This document shows positions 24,730 through 36,084 of a DNA stretch of 64,000 bases, in pieces. The notes under the pieces are model-generated. The model did not search any database. It worked only from the letters and a program-made list of their open reading frames with translations, and was not told where the DNA came from. The stretch's first letter is position 1, and each line of letters opens with the position of its first letter. The stretch spans positions 144,093 to 208,092 of the forward strand of contig NZ_LIUQ01000002.1 in the NCBI RefSeq assembly GCF_001276715.1, written 5' to 3'. Source of the stretch: Planktothricoides sp. SR001 (GTDB taxonomy: Bacteria > Cyanobacteriota > Cyanobacteriia > Cyanobacteriales > Laspinemataceae). The position numbers were made by a program, and so were the translations under genes.

Positions 24730-27267
24730 TCAGTTGACGGTTTCTTTAACAATTCTAATTCCCTCAAAAGCAGGCAATTGGTGAAAATAACGCTGATGAA
24801 TCAGGCTAAAAAAAGCATACAGATTTAGCGCTTCACTTTTCTTTCGATCGTAATCTTGATTTTGCGGCAAATTATCTTTGGATACCTGATGAGAATAAGA
24901 AAAATAAATTGCTGAATTTTCATTTATTGTTACTTGATAATTATCTAAAGAATTGAAGCAAATATAAATCAGCAAAAAATCCTGGCGAATGCTATCAATT
25001 TCTCCTGGATTGCTTCGGATGACTTTTCGCAACGCAAACAGTTGACGCATTTTAGAAACTTGCAGGGCAAAGTCACGAATTTTATCGAAGGTATCGACAC
25101 TACCTAATGTAAAAACTAATTCGTGAATATGGTTTAAATTTTTCACCATATCGTGGGATTTTCCTCGCTGTAATCGGTGAGAAATCTGCTCAACCAGTTG
25201 TTTTTTTTGGGCTGCCGCTAATTTCAAGGCAATCTCGCGAGTTAAGGTGCGGTTTAGGTCTAGTTTTAACGCTTTTTGTTTACGGCGCAACTGTTCTAGG
25301 TCACGATCCAGAGCGTTCGCAATCTGTTCTTGCCATTGTTGCCAGAATTGGGCAGAAAATCCGGCGATCGCCTTATCTTTTTCGGCATAACACCACGCCC
25401 CTAGATGTTCTTCTACCGCTGGATGGCTGTGTAATTCTGCCGCCGTTGGTAAGCGAAATCTAATCCCATACCCAGCATATTGTTGAGTTAACCATTCACA
25501 AAACTCCTCCGCATCACTGCCACGGACTCCAGCGATCGCTTCGTGAGATTTTCCAGGAGAAAATTGTTGACTTGGCCAATGATCCGGCTGGCGATATTGA
25601 CCCAATTTCCGCTTATCATCAATAAATAATTGATACTCAGCATTGGTAATATAATCGTCAGAAATCACCACAGACTTTTGAATTTCCAAAAGCTTTTGGC
25701 AGCGCTGTTTTAAGCGCAATTTTGCCGCTGAATAAAAAATCATCGGTGTGGCAGATTCTAAGGCGCTATTTAATTTCATGTTAAAGATTTTTTGCAGGGG
25801 CAACGGCACATTATAATTATCCTGCAAGCAATCATAAGCTAAATTTAAGGTACTCGGTTCTGAGAGAGCCGCTTCCAGCAGATTCGTTAGATCATTTTCA
25901 CTCATAGCGGTATAAAACTTGATGGTTTCATGCCACCAGAGATTTTGGATATTTTTCACCAGCAATTCTGCTTGCTGAGATTCCTTGATTTCTGCGGCTG
26001 CCAAGTATTCTTGAAAACTTTTATGGGCAAATTTATAAACCCCAGATTGAATTTCGACTAACAACCCACCAAAATTTTTTATATTTTTTAATAATTCTAA
26101 GTTTTCTCCTAACCAGCTTGGGAAAGAATCACTGGTAAATTGACTTGTTTTTTGCTGCATTAAGCCCAGAGCCAGCTTTTGTAACAGAAATTTCTTGGTC
26201 TGAATAGTCTCGTCGGATGGAGAATTTGTTGTCAGTAAGACATCACAAAGGGCTTGATAAAGTTCTACCCGGCGAGGGGGAATTTTACCCAGATTACCCA
26301 GATATTTACCCATATCATAGACCAAGGCGATCGCACTAAGCAATAATGGGTTGGTGGCCATATTCGCCACCGATCGCATCGATTTAATCTCACCGAGCAA
26401 CCGCTTACTTTGGTTTCCAGTGTTCATTTCTGGGGCAAGCGGCGATGAGGAATAGCGATCGCTGACCTGATGCCAACTGTGTAAAAATTCCTGAATTTGC
26501 TGATCGTTAAACGGCTGCAACTCCAGAACCTGCCCCACATCTGCCAAGGGTCTGAGGTGATAAGCATGGGAAGTGGCGGTAATAATAAATGGAGTATGCC
26601 AATAAGTTTGCATCTGTTGCTCGATCCAATAGCTAACCTGCGCCCGCGCACTGGTGCGATTCCGCAAAGCGGATCGCTCTTCGAGCGAATCGCCAGGATC
26701 GTTACTGCCATCAACTTCATCCAACCCATCGAACATCACCAAAAATTCTCCCCGATCCAGATAACCTTGGAACCATTGTTGTTTTTCCAGGCTTTCTCCC
26801 GGTGCAATGAGTTCCAATAAACTCAAAGGAGGATCTTGGGTAATCATCGGTTGAATATCCGGTAAACAAAATCTCAAAGGAATCAGGTGAGGAACTCCTG
26901 AATGGATCTGTTTATGCCGATTTTCCGCATAGCTGCGTTGTAGATGCTCCAATAAAGTCGTTTTGCCGCTTCCAGGACTGCCAATTAATACCACCCTGCG
27001 GGCGGATGGATCCGCAGGCATCGCCGCCAAAACATCCCAGATATCTAAACTGCCCGTCGATTCTTTCGCTTGAATCATCGACTGGGACAGTAAATTAGTG
27101 CTATCGGGAGTAAGTCGTTGGGGAATAAAGAAATCAGCAGACTGGTGATGCCAAAATCCCCGATCATTTTGTGGGACAAGAGTGGCATAAGAACCATTAG
27201 GCAAGAAGCTTTGGTGAGACTTGCCCGGAAACAAGCTAATGAGAGTGCGAACAATCTGTGGGAGCAT
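24730..27267 (-). CDS. NACHT-type STAND NTPase with SUMF1/FGE-like C-terminal region
   Basis: 845 aa. Walker A is GSPGSGKTT (~95-103) and Walker B LVMFDGLDEVDG (~175), followed by a helical NACHT-associated region containing YKFAHKSFQEYLAA. At ~540-650 comes a formylglycine-generating-enzyme-like stretch (YITNAEYQLFIDD ... RLPTAAELHSHP), then a helical tail. NACHT proteins in bacteria include anti-phage sensors; FGE-like domains can be the sensing part. A 41-bp palindromic element has inserted in frame just after Walker B (~191-204). ATG 27267 chosen; TTG 27276 is an alternative. Solitary gene. Confidence 0.85.
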   Translation of the reverse strand: MLPQIVRTLISLFPGKSHQSFLPNGSYATLVPQNDRGFWHHQSADFFIPQRLTPDSTNLLSQSMIQAKESTGSLDIWDVLAAMPADPSARRVVLIGSPGSGKTTLLEHLQRSYAENRHKQIHSGVPHLIPLRFCLPDIQPMITQDPPLSLLELIAPGESLEKQQWFQGYLDRGEFLVMFDGLDEVDGSNDPGDSLEERSALRNRTSARAQVSYWIEQQMQTYWHTPFIITATSHAYHLRPLADVGQVLELQPFNDQQIQEFLHSWHQVSDRYSSSPLAPEMNTGNQSKRLLGEIKSMRSVANMATNPLLLSAIALVYDMGKYLGNLGKIPPRRVELYQALCDVLLTTNSPSDETIQTKKFLLQKLALGLMQQKTSQFTSDSFPSWLGENLELLKNIKNFGGLLVEIQSGVYKFAHKSFQEYLAAAEIKESQQAELLVKNIQNLWWHETIKFYTAMSENDLTNLLEAALSEPSTLNLAYDCLQDNYNVPLPLQKIFNMKLNSALESATPMIFYSAAKLRLKQRCQKLLEIQKSVVISDDYITNAEYQLFIDDKRKLGQYRQPDHWPSQQFSPGKSHEAIAGVRGSDAEEFCEWLTQQYAGYGIRFRLPTAAELHSHPAVEEHLGAWCYAEKDKAIAGFSAQFWQQWQEQIANALDRDLEQLRRKQKALKLDLNRTLTREIALKLAAAQKKQLVEQISHRLQRGKSHDMVKNLNHIHELVFTLGSVDTFDKIRDFALQVSKMRQLFALRKVIRSNPGEIDSIRQDFLLIYICFNSLDNYQVTINENSAIYFSYSHQVSKDNLPQNQDYDRKKSEALNLYAFFSLIHQRYFHQLPAFEGIRIVKETVN
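26653..26693 (-). repeat. In-frame palindromic element, copy A (inside the NACHT gene)
   Basis: 41 bp with outer arms GCGATTC/GAATCGC. On the coding strand it encodes DSLEERSALRNRT, absent from normal NACHT Walker B neighbourhoods. Other copies: 38931-38968, 39373-39412 and 48226-48260. Confidence 0.75.
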
Positions 27268-27391
27268 TTTATTCAATATTGGTTCAGGGATTTCAGTTGA
27301 TAGCAGTTAAATAGCAATTAATTATTCACGGCCATCAATGCTAATTCAGTTCTAGATTAATTTAATCTGAAATCAGCAAGCCACTGCGGTT

Positions 27392-27433
27392 CCCCGCCTA
27401 AGCGCGCTTCGCGCAGGCTCCGCCAACGCGGGG
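27392..27433. repeat. GC-rich palindromic dispersed repeat
   Basis: CCCCGC and GCGGGG enclose nested palindromes (AGCGCGCTTCGCGC, GGCTCCGCC). The 27277-27687 spacer has otherwise no recognisable gene. Confidence 0.6.
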
Positions 27434-27687
27434 ACAGGCTTGGGGGTTACCCAAGTAGAGCAAGTGGCGTAGGATCTTGGGAATTCAAAATGACATTAAG
27501 ACAGTTCGGATACTGATCCGCAGTTCAGACCCAGAACAATTAAATCGAGGAATTCAAACAAGGTCAGCAATCACCCTCTGAGAATTCCTATAGATAAATT
27601 TTAATCAAAACTGAAGATCAATCGCTTTTGTCATAAAATACTTAGATTGTACGCAGTTGTCCCGAACTATCTTCGCCATGCCTCTGG

Positions 27688-28371
27688 CTAAGGTTGAGCC
27701 GAGTTTAGTTTTTCCGGACTGACATTGGCCTGAATTTCTGGAATGGCTGGTGGTTCTAGCTGAGTTTGTGTGGCATTTTCTTGTTGCTTTAACCAGACAC
27801 TAGAAATCAGCAACAAGGCAAAATAGCCCAGATATAAATGCATCCGACTTAAGACAATTTTAGCCTCCCCAGACTTGGGCGATAAACACCGGGAACCCAG
27901 GACGGTTTTGAATAGATGCATTTCCGGCATGGAATCTGCCAGCCGATCGCCATCTAATCCAAGGGCTGTACCAATTTTGCGGATAAATCCTCGCACATAG
28001 ACTGCGGTGGGTAGGGCTTCAATGCGTCCGGTTTCCAGGGCTTGAATATGGGCGATCGGTACGAGGGTTTGATAATGGAGTTGATACTGGGACATTCCCA
28101 GAGCAGTCCGCGCATCCCGGAATTGCTGACCAATTTGATGTAAGTATTCCCGGTAATTTTCCTGGGAATCATTCGCCTTGGTGACAGGCGGATCGATCGC
28201 ATTTTCCTTGGCTGAAGCATCACCGACCAGTGAATGATTGTGTGGCTGGGGATGGGGATGGCGCTGATTTAGCCCTGGCAAAGGTTTGGGGGATTTGCTA
28301 GGGATCTGTGGTTTTTGAAAGGCGTCCAAAAAATCTGGGGCAAAACCAAACATTGAATTCGCTCTTAACAT
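27688..28371 (-). CDS. RodZ-like transmembrane helix-turn-helix protein
   Basis: 227 aa. A disordered Pro/His-rich N-terminal region (~1-75) precedes a Xre-type HTH_25 domain (IGQQFRDARTALGMSQYQLH ... YVRGFIRKIGTALGLD). One membrane helix, LYLGYFALLLISSVWL, follows near 190, then a short tail. This matches RodZ/YmfM-type proteins that link MreB to the membrane, but the periplasmic domain is very short, so the role is tentative. ATG 28371 with AAGGAG upstream is preferred over the TTG codons further upstream. Divergent from truB across a tandem-repeat region. Confidence 0.8.
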   Translation of the reverse strand: MLRANSMFGFAPDFLDAFQKPQIPSKSPKPLPGLNQRHPHPQPHNHSLVGDASAKENAIDPPVTKANDSQENYREYLHQIGQQFRDARTALGMSQYQLHYQTLVPIAHIQALETGRIEALPTAVYVRGFIRKIGTALGLDGDRLADSMPEMHLFKTVLGSRCLSPKSGEAKIVLSRMHLYLGYFALLLISSVWLKQQENATQTQLEPPAIPEIQANVSPEKLNSAQP

Positions 28372-28487
28372 CGCGGATGTCTCCTTGACTGAGTACAACA
28401 AAATTTTTTTGGTAGTCCCACCCTAAAAAAAAGGGGGTTTGACCCCTCATGTGTTTGTTACCTCATCATTAACACTTTAGACATCCA

Positions 28488-28690
28488 TTTGTCCACTAAA
28501 TTTGGTCACTAAACTTGTCTACTAAATTTGTCCACTAAACTTGGTCACTAAATTTGTCCACTAAACTTGTCCACTAAACTTGTCTACTAAACTTGTCTAC
28601 TAAACTTGTCCACTAAATTTGTCCACTAAACTTGTCTACTAAACTTGTCTACTAAACTTGTCCACTAAATTTGTCCACTAAATTTGTCCA
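28488..28690. repeat. 13-bp tandem repeat array, ~15 copies
   Basis: Units alternate among TTTGTCCACTAAA, CTTGTCTACTAAA and TTTGGTCACTAAA. The array fills the divergent promoter region between the rodZ-like gene and truB. Variants are mixed along the array, as happens with slippage and unequal exchange. Confidence 0.9.
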
Positions 28691-28777
28691 AAGGAATTGA
28701 TGACTGATGGCTGGCCACGCGGTCAAAATACCCAAAAATCTCCATGCATATTTCTTTGATGATTTCTCTGGTGGTGA

Positions 28778-29731
28778 ATGACGTATCGGGGTTACAATGT
28801 CAACCACTACTCATGTTTTAATGCCGTGTCCGGATTTCTCTCTCTCAATAAACCTGCCCTGATGACTTCCCACGATTGTGTGGCCCGCATCCGACGACTG
28901 TTGCGGATTAAGCGTGTGGGTCACGCTGGTACTTTAGACCCTGCGGCGACGGGGGTTTTACCCGTGGCTGTGGGTAAGGCCACTCGACTGTTGCAGTATT
29001 TGCCCCAAACTAAGGCGTACCGCGCCACGATTCGCTTAGGTGTGACGACGACGACCGATGATTTAGAAGGGGAAATTTTAACTCGTGAGCCGGTGTCCGT
29101 GGAGCGGTTGCCGGAAGCGGCGATCGCGGCTTTGAGGGAATTTGTGGGTAAGATTTCCCAAGTCCCACCGGCTTACAGTGCGATTCAAGTCCAAGGTCAA
29201 CGATTATATGATTTAGCCCGTCGCGGGGAAGCGGTGGAGGTGCCTGTCCGGGAGGTGGAGGTTTACGAGATTAAATTCCTAGACTGGCGTGATGGGGACT
29301 TTCCCGAATTGGATCTGGCGATCGCCTGTGGGCCGGGGACTTATATTCGGGCGATCGCTCGTGACCTGGGGCAGCGACTCGGTACGGGTGGCACCCTTGC
29401 CCATTTGACTCGCACCGAAAGTAGTGGCTTTACCCTTGACCAAAGTATCACCTTTGAAGAGTTAGAAACTCAGTTACAATCGGGCAGTTTTAATTTGATT
29501 TCGCCCGTAACTGGGTTAATCCATTTACCGCAAATTACTCTGGAAAATGCGATCGCTCATCGTTGGTGCCAAGGACAGAAAATTACCGAGTTTTTATCTA
29601 ACCTGTCACCGACAGAAAATTCTCCCTTTCGAGTCCATTCTGAAGATGGAGAATTTTTAGGCATTGCCGTAATTTCTGATAGCGAAACACCACAATTAAT
29701 CCCCAAAATGGTATTCGCGGAAATGGCCTAA
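28778..29731 (+). CDS. truB: tRNA pseudouridine synthase B
   Basis: 317 aa. Makes pseudouridine-55 in tRNA. The catalytic Asp lies in [14 protein letters not shown]; other motifs are GFLSLNKP at the N-terminus, [15 protein letters not shown] and [14 protein letters not shown]. Family members start next to GFLxLNKP, so GTG 28826 (301 aa) may be the true start; ATG 28778 has a better ribosome site (GGTGGTGA). Convergent with trmFO across a palindrome. Both neighbours modify tRNA but are on opposite strands. Confidence 0.96.
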   Translation: MTYRGYNVNHYSCFNAVSGFLSLNKPALMTSHDCVARIRRLLRIKRVGHAGTLDPAATGVLPVAVGKATRLLQYLPQTKAYRATIRLGVTTTTDDLEGEILTREPVSVERLPEAAIAALREFVGKISQVPPAYSAIQVQGQRLYDLARRGEAVEVPVREVEVYEIKFLDWRDGDFPELDLAIACGPGTYIRAIARDLGQRLGTGGTLAHLTRTESSGFTLDQSITFEELETQLQSGSFNLISPVTGLIHLPQITLENAIAHRWCQGQKITEFLSNLSPTENSPFRVHSEDGEFLGIAVISDSETPQLIPKMVFAEMA

Positions 29732-29742
29732 CATCATATATG

Positions 29743-29767
29743 GTAGGGTGGGCAATGCCCACCCTAC
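29743..29767. terminator. Palindrome between convergent truB and trmFO
   Basis: GTAGGGTGGGC-AAT-GCCCACCCTAC hairpin with an 11-bp stem, without a T-run. It can act as a bidirectional terminator but is also a dispersed repeat: a near copy is at 31191-31215 on the other side of trmFO. Confidence 0.6.
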
Positions 29768-29776
29768 GATCGTAAA

Positions 29777-31114
29777 TTAAACCGCTACTAATGGCTGGAA
29801 AATATTACGGCGCCAATGAGCTAAATCCCCTAAAGCGCGATCGCGATATTTCCCATAACGTTCCGGCTTACTTCTCACCTTTTGGGGTAAATCGGGAATA
29901 ATGCCAAAATTCGGCGGCATCGGTTGATAATGTTTCGGCGAAGCTGAACTAATAAACGCAAATAATGCGCCCATCATCGTCGTTTCCGGTAACGCCACCG
30001 GAGGCAAACCTAAAGCAATTCTGGCCGCATTTGTTCCCGCTAACCAACCCCCAGCCGCTGCTGCGGTATAGCCCTCAGTACCGATGAGTTGACCTGCCGC
30101 TAATAAGGTGGGTTTTTTTCTAAATTGTAACGTAGGATCGAGCAATTCTGGAGAATTAATAAACGTATTCCGGTGCATGACCCCCATGCGGACAAACTCC
30201 GCATTTTCTAAGCCGGGAATTAATTGAAAAACCCGCTTTTGTTCCCCCCATTTTAAATTAGTTTGAAAGCCAACCATATTCCATAAATTCCCGGCCTTAT
30301 CTTCTTGGCGCAATTGCACCACTGCATAATAACGTTCTCCCGTGCGGGGGTCATTCAGTCCCACGGGCTTTAGCGGCCCATAACGCATAGTATCTTCTCC
30401 CCGTTTGGCCATTTCTTCAATGGGTAAACAGGCTTCAAAAAATTTAGCGGTTTCTCGTTCAAAGTCTTTTAATTCGGCTTGTTCTGCGGCACATAATTCT
30501 TGCCAAAAATTAAGATACTGTTCTCGGTTCATGGGACAATTAATATAGTCCGCATCTCCTTTATCATAACGAGAGGCACGAAAAGCAATGTCAAAGTTAA
30601 TTGATTCCCCCAGGACAATGGGACTGGCGGCATCAAAAAAACTCATATACTCCATGCCAGTAAACTGTTGCAAATCCGCCGCTAATGCCGCACTGGTTAA
30701 CGGCCCGCTGGTGAGTACGGTAATCGCATCTAAGGGAATATTTTGCACTTCACCCCGGCGCAGTTCAATTAATGGGTGATTGGCCAAAGTTTCGGTGAGT
30801 TCTCGACTAAATACTCCGCGATCAACCGCCAGCGCCCCGCCTGCGGGGACTGAATGTTCGTCTGCTTTACCAATAATAATTGACCCTAGTTGTCGCAATT
30901 CTTCATGGAGTAATCCGGCAGCGCGATCGCTCGCTTTTGCCCCAAAAGAATTACTACAAACTAACTCGGCTAACTCCTCACTATGGTGGGCAGGGGTCAT
31001 TTGCACTGGGCGCATTTCATGGAGAACCACGGCCACTCCAGCTTGGGCTACTTGCCACGCGGCTTCAGTCCCTGCAAGTCCACCACCAATCACTTGTACG
31101 GGTTGTTGATTCAT
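29777..31114 (-). CDS. trmFO: tRNA m5U54 methyltransferase, folate/FAD-dependent
   Basis: 445 aa. Transfers a methylene group from methylenetetrahydrofolate to U54 of tRNA using FAD. The N-terminal FAD site is [16 protein letters not shown]; the two conserved cysteines are visible in [10 protein letters not shown] and [11 protein letters not shown]. Also typical are [13 protein letters not shown] and [12 protein letters not shown]-like [16 protein letters not shown]. Length normal for the family, ATG start. Bracketed by two copies of the same GTAGGGTG palindrome. Confidence 0.97.
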   Translation of the reverse strand: MNQQPVQVIGGGLAGTEAAWQVAQAGVAVVLHEMRPVQMTPAHHSEELAELVCSNSFGAKASDRAAGLLHEELRQLGSIIIGKADEHSVPAGGALAVDRGVFSRELTETLANHPLIELRRGEVQNIPLDAITVLTSGPLTSAALAADLQQFTGMEYMSFFDAASPIVLGESINFDIAFRASRYDKGDADYINCPMNREQYLNFWQELCAAEQAELKDFERETAKFFEACLPIEEMAKRGEDTMRYGPLKPVGLNDPRTGERYYAVVQLRQEDKAGNLWNMVGFQTNLKWGEQKRVFQLIPGLENAEFVRMGVMHRNTFINSPELLDPTLQFRKKPTLLAAGQLIGTEGYTAAAAGGWLAGTNAARIALGLPPVALPETTMMGALFAFISSASPKHYQPMPPNFGIIPDLPQKVRSKPERYGKYRDRALGDLAHWRRNIFQPLVAV

Positions 31115-31190
31115 CGTTTTTGCTTTAGCTTTGCTTTAATTTGTTCAGTAAAGGAAAAATTAATTGTAGCAATGCCCACCATCATATATT

Positions 31191-31215
31191 GTAGGGTGAG
31201 CAATGCCCACCCTAA
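31191..31215. repeat. Second GTAGGGTG palindrome, upstream of trmFO
   Basis: GTAGGGTGAGCAATGCCCAC followed by CCTAA; imperfect copy of 29743-29767, with the adjoining CATCATATAT also shared. Confidence 0.75.
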
Positions 31216-31266
31216 GAATTTTATTTTTTTTTCTTAGTTCTTAGTTATTCGTTATGCGGATTAAAC

Positions 31267-31345
31267 CACCAACCAAAGAATCCCTACCCACCAACCAAAG
31301 AATCCCTACCCAACCACTAACCAAAGAATCCCTACCCAACCACCA
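31267..31345. repeat. ~25-bp tandem repeat
   Basis: Three copies of CCAACCAAAGAATCCCTACC with small length differences, just upstream of the broken esterase gene. Confidence 0.8.
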
Positions 31346-31372
31346 ACCATCAACCACTAACAAAAATCAATT

Positions 31373-32259
31373 ATGAGCGAATTTTATAAAGGCAACCAAA
31401 GAGGCTGGTTCTATGATCGCGGACATGAAGCGGGATTTTTTCACACTTATGATAATTTTCAGGTGGGGGGAAAAACCGACCAACCTCGGAAAGTTCATGT
31501 ATTTTTACCGCGAGAATATGAAGCGGTGGGCGATCGCTATCCAGTGCTCTATATGAATGATGGAGATACGGCATTTTTTCCCGGTGGAATGGTGGGAAAA
31601 TCTTGGTGGACAGCGGAAACTCTCTGCGACCTTTACCAAAGAAGTGCTATCCGCAAATTAATTATCTTAGCGGTTTGTCCGTTAAACCGTGACTGGGAAT
31701 ACACCCATGAACCTGTCCCAGGACGAGGTGGGGGTGGACTCGAAGAATATAGCCACTATTTAGCAGACTCAGTAAAGCCATTTATCGACCAACACTATCG
31801 TACCTTATCTCACCCTAAAGAAACCACAATTTTAGGCAGTTCTCACGGCGGACTTGCGGCTTTTTATACCGCTTGTCGTCGTCCCGAATGTTTTGGCAAT
31901 GCGGCGGCTATTTCCCCATCATTTTGGGTGGGTCTTGATACAGGATCGGGAATGTTAATTAGTTTATCCCATTCTCGGTTATTAAAACTCTGTACTCCTA
32001 CCCTCAAAAATGCCAGTATTCGCCCTCGAATTTGGTTAGATTGGGGACTATTGCGCGATCGAGGATTTCATAACTGGTTTATTGAAGCATATGCCACTAA
32101 AAGGGGAAGATAAATGGCCGATTTACTTTGTGATAAATTTGGCTATATTCAAAATCAAAGTTTGTATATTTATCAAGACACAGACGGCCATCATACCGAA
32201 GCATTATGGCAAGTTTACCGTTAGTTTTGCAGGCATTTTATGAAATCAAATACTCATAG
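31373..32259 (+). pseudogene. Esterase D/PlpE-type alpha/beta hydrolase, interrupted
   Basis: The first 246 codons encode an esterase with nucleophile motif GSSHGGLAAF and WDWEYTH-type family segments (for example LNRDWEYTHEPVPGRGGGG). An in-frame TAA at 32111-32113 interrupts it; the same frame continues MADLLCDKFGYIQNQSLYIY, the expected C-terminal part. Near 32220 the frame shifts and the last conserved residues (LVLQAFYEIK) appear in another frame before the stop at 32257. Two lesions, so very likely a pseudogene; the His of the triad lies after the first stop. Confidence 0.8.
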
Positions 32260-32600
32260 GTATAAATAAACCCGGCATATCTCTCTCCTAATTACTATAT
32301 TAAATAAGCTTAATCAAGCATCAATTATTTTGTTTATCTTGCCCCCTCAAAAGCGGGTGTTGGTTTAGCGACAGCGTAACCGAACACCTCCAAGCAACCC
32401 GTGTCAATCGTTGCTTTTTGAAGTTTTGTTTTTGAAAAAAATTTATAGCAAAGATTTAGGTGTTTTATATTATATACATATTAAACAATTCTGGCAAAAT
32501 ATTGAGATCGATCACCCCAACTACCCGATCCACCGTCATCGGCTTTTTATAATTGTACATTTTTGTCTATTAAATAACAGAGTAGAACCAGAGAGCAAAA

Positions 32601-35600
32601 ATGACTGAATATTTTTATCAAGTGGGGGGCAGTCTAGCCAGTGATGCCCCGACTTATGTGGAACGTCTGGCAGACAAGCAACTTTATCAAGCCTTAATTA
32701 AAGGCGAGTTTTGCTATGTGTTTAATTCCCGACAAATGGGCAAATCTTCCCTAATGGTACATACGAGAAAGCGCTTAGAACAAGAGGGATATGGTTGTAC
32801 TACCATTGACCTAACTCGAATTTGCAGTGAAAATATTACCCCTTTACAATGGTACAAAGGAATTGTCACCGAATTATGGCGGGGATTTAATTTAATTGAC
32901 AAGTTTCCGCTAAAATCTTGGTTGCAAGAAGTGGAAGAAGTTTCTTTATTGCCAAAATTAAGTAATTTTATCGAATAAGTTATTTTAACAAATATAAATG
33001 CATAAAAATTTTTGATTTTTTGGATAAAATTGATAGTATTTTTCGGTTATATTTTGCGGTAGATGACTTTTTTGCTCTGATTCGGTTTTGCTACAACCAA
33101 AGAGCCACTAATCCCGCATACCATCGTCTTAGCTTTGCCTTATTTGGGGTAGCTACTCCCAGTGATTTAATCCAAGATAAAAGCCGCACTCCCTTTAATA
33201 TTGGCACCGCGATCGATTTAGGGGGATTTACTCTGGAACAAGCGCAGCCGCTTTTAAAAGGATTAGAAGCTCATGTGAGTCATCCAGAAAACGTCTTGCA
33301 AGAAATCTTGCTTTGGACAAATGGCCAACCTTTTCTGACTCAAAAACTCTGTAATTTAGTTACAATAGCAGCCAAGTCAATGGCATATGGCTTAAGTATT
33401 CCCCCAAGTACGGAAGCATTTTGGGTGCAAAATTTGGTCAAAAGCCAAGTGATTAAGCATTGGGAGTCTCAGGATGAACCATAACATTTAATAACCATTC
33501 GCGATCGCATTTTGCATAACCAACACAAAGCTGGGAGATTACAGAACTAATTTTATCAGGTTTGGTGGTCAAACATCAGAAATATTTACAAGTAAAAAAT
33601 AAAATTTATCAGGAATTTTTTAATCAAAAGTCGGTAGAAAAACAACTTTCAGCCTTACGGCCTTATTCTCAAACTTTTGATGCTTGGGTTGCTTCGGGGC
33701 AAACCGATGAATCACGATTATTAAGAGGCCGAGCTTTAAAAGAGGCGCAAATATGGGCGCAAGGCAAAAGTTTAAGCGATTTAGATTATCAGTTTTTAGC
33801 CGCTTCGGTGGACTGTGACAAACAAGAAGTCCAACGGGCTTTATAAGCCGAAGGATCTAAAGCTATTGAATCTGAAGCAAAAGCGATCGCTGCCCAATTA
33901 GCTGAGGAAAAAAGAAGGTTATGGCAAGAACAAAAAACTGCCAAATTACACAGATTATTTTTAGGAGCAATCAGTCTAGCTTTTCTGGTATCTTCTGGCT
34001 TAGGAGTCTTGGCTTTTCAACAATATCGAGAAGCCAGAATTAGCGAAATAAAAGCTTTAACTGCATCCTCAGAAAGTTTGCTGCTTGCCAATCGACAATT
34101 AGATGCAATAATTGCCGCAATTCAAGCTAACCGCAAGTTAGAAAATTTTTCCAAAGGCGATCGCGCCACCATAGAAAATGTGGAAACTGCCTTAAATCAA
34201 GCAGTCTATGGAAGTTATAAATTTAACCATTTAAGCGGACATAAAGGCAGTGTTACGGCGGTGAATATTAGTCCCAACCTTCAGTTAATTGCCACGGGTG
34301 CTGAAGATCAAACCGTGAGAATTTGGCAACCGGATGGGAAACTTTTGCATATCTTAAAACATAGCGGATCCGTTGGGCGGGTGATGTTTAGTCCTGACAG
34401 TCATTTACTCGTAGCAGCGAGTTTAGATGGCACTGTGAAAATTTGGAGGGTTGATGGTACATTAATCAAAAGTTTTAAAGCCCATGAAATGCCGGTTTGG
34501 GGAGTGGCGTTTAGCCCCAATGGTCAACTAATCGCTTCAGCAAGTGGCGATCGCACTGTAAAATTGTGGAACCTTGATGGCCAACTCTTAAAAACATTTA
34601 TCCGTCATCAAAACATCGTGCTAAGTGTGACTTTTAGTCCCGATAGCCTTATGATTGATTCTGCTGGAGCGGATAATACGATTAAACTATGCAGCGTTGA
34701 TGGTAGCTTGCTGAACACCCTAAAAGGACATCAGAAAACTGTCTCGGATGTAAAGTTTTGCCCAGGGACAGATTTACTGGTATCTGTTAGTCACGATCTC
34801 ACGGCAAAACTGTGGAAAATAGACGGCACTTTAGTCAAAACAATTCCCACCAATCGGGAATTTTTTGCTATTTATTTTCAATAAAAAAATACTACAATTG
34901 ACGAATAAAACACAATTAAATATTGGAATTTTAACGGCAACTTGATTGCCGAGTTAAATATGTTTCGCAGCCAAGTTGGATTCGTGGCCATGAGTGCCAA
35001 TGGTTTAATGGAAATCTCGGCGAATAATCAGGGGGAAATTAAACTCTGGAAGCTGAATCACGATCTATTAAAACCCCTCAAGGCACATGAGCATAAGATT
35101 TGGGATGTGGCGACGAGCCCGGATGGTAAATTAATCGCTTCAACCAGTGTGGATCAAACCCTAAAATTATGGCGGTCTGATGGCACACTTTTGCAAACCC
35201 TGAAAGATAACAAATCTACAGTTTTTCGGACGGCGGTTTTTAGTCAAGATAGTCGAATGTTAGTGACGGGTAGTGTGGATCAGCAAGTGCAAATTTGGGA
35301 TATTAGTAATCCAGAAACTTCAGAGATAAAACTGCTCAAAACTTTCGCAGGACATCAAGCGCCGGTTAATGCTCTGGCGATCGCCCCTGATGGAAAAACC
35401 ATCGCTTCTGGAGATAATAAAACGATTAGACTTTGGAATTTTGAAGGAAAATTACTGCATAGTTTTCCCGCGCATAATCAAATTATTTGGAGATTAGGGT
35501 TTAGTCCTGATGGTCAATTCATTGCCTCGGCCAGCGCTGATGGCACCGCTAAAATTTGGCGGGTTGCCGATGGTTTATTAGCGGCCACTCTGAACCACGA

Positions 35601-36057
35601 TGGCCCAGTTTGGGGAGTTGCTTTTAGTCCTCAAGGAAATTTGGTTGTCACTTCTAGTCGCGATGGTAACTTGAAATTGTGGGAATTAGATGGAACATTA
35701 CTCAAGACGATACCTAATTTAAGTGGGTTAAACCGATTGGCCATCAGTCCTGACGGTAAAATTATTGCGACAGCGGGAGTAGATACGAATGTAAAATTAT
35801 GGAGTAATACCGGAGAATTACTCGCCATTTTACCCGGTCATCAATCGATGGTTTTTAGCGTGGCTTTTACCGCTGATGGCAACTTCCTGGTTTCTGGGGG
35901 AGAAGAAGGCACTATGATTATCTGGAATTTAAAGAATATTCTCGCTCTGAAACCGCTCAATTATGCTTGCAATTGGGTGCAGGATTATTTGCAGACAAAT
36001 GTTGAGGTGGAAGAGGGCGATCGGGATTTATGTAAAGGAGTAGAACTAGGAAAGTAA
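32601..36057 (+). pseudogene. AAA-like ATPase - WD40 repeat protein, decayed
   Basis: Originally one large STAND-type protein. The N-terminal AAA-like part has [14 protein letters not shown] as a Walker A-like motif; a stop at 32976 and a frame change follow, then a degraded Walker B (FLDKIDS). Frame 2 runs to a TAA at 33482 and through RDRILHNQHKAGR to another stop near 33550. The next frame resumes at TELILSGLVVKHQ after an apparent deletion of about 20 codons, with stops at 33844 and 34882. A membrane helix near 33960-34010 and then about 13 WD40 repeats (to 36057) follow. Walker residues and folding are compromised. The long WD40 portion (34942-36057) remains open and might still be translated. 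Confidence 0.85.
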
Positions 36058-36084
36058 GCATGACTAATAAACATTACTAAATAG

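Noticed and set aside
32411-32608. Open frame of 65 codons before the AAA/WD40 pseudogene
   Set aside because: A/T-rich spacer with no family resemblance and no ribosome site.
32111-33846. Reassignment of UAA to glutamate
   Set aside because: All intact genes use TAA as a normal terminator, and the same region has frameshifts and a deletion, so gene decay is the simpler explanation.
34942-36057. Independent WD40 gene
   Set aside because: It is in the same frame as 34009-34884 and completes the repeat series; treated as part of one decayed gene, although it could still be translated.
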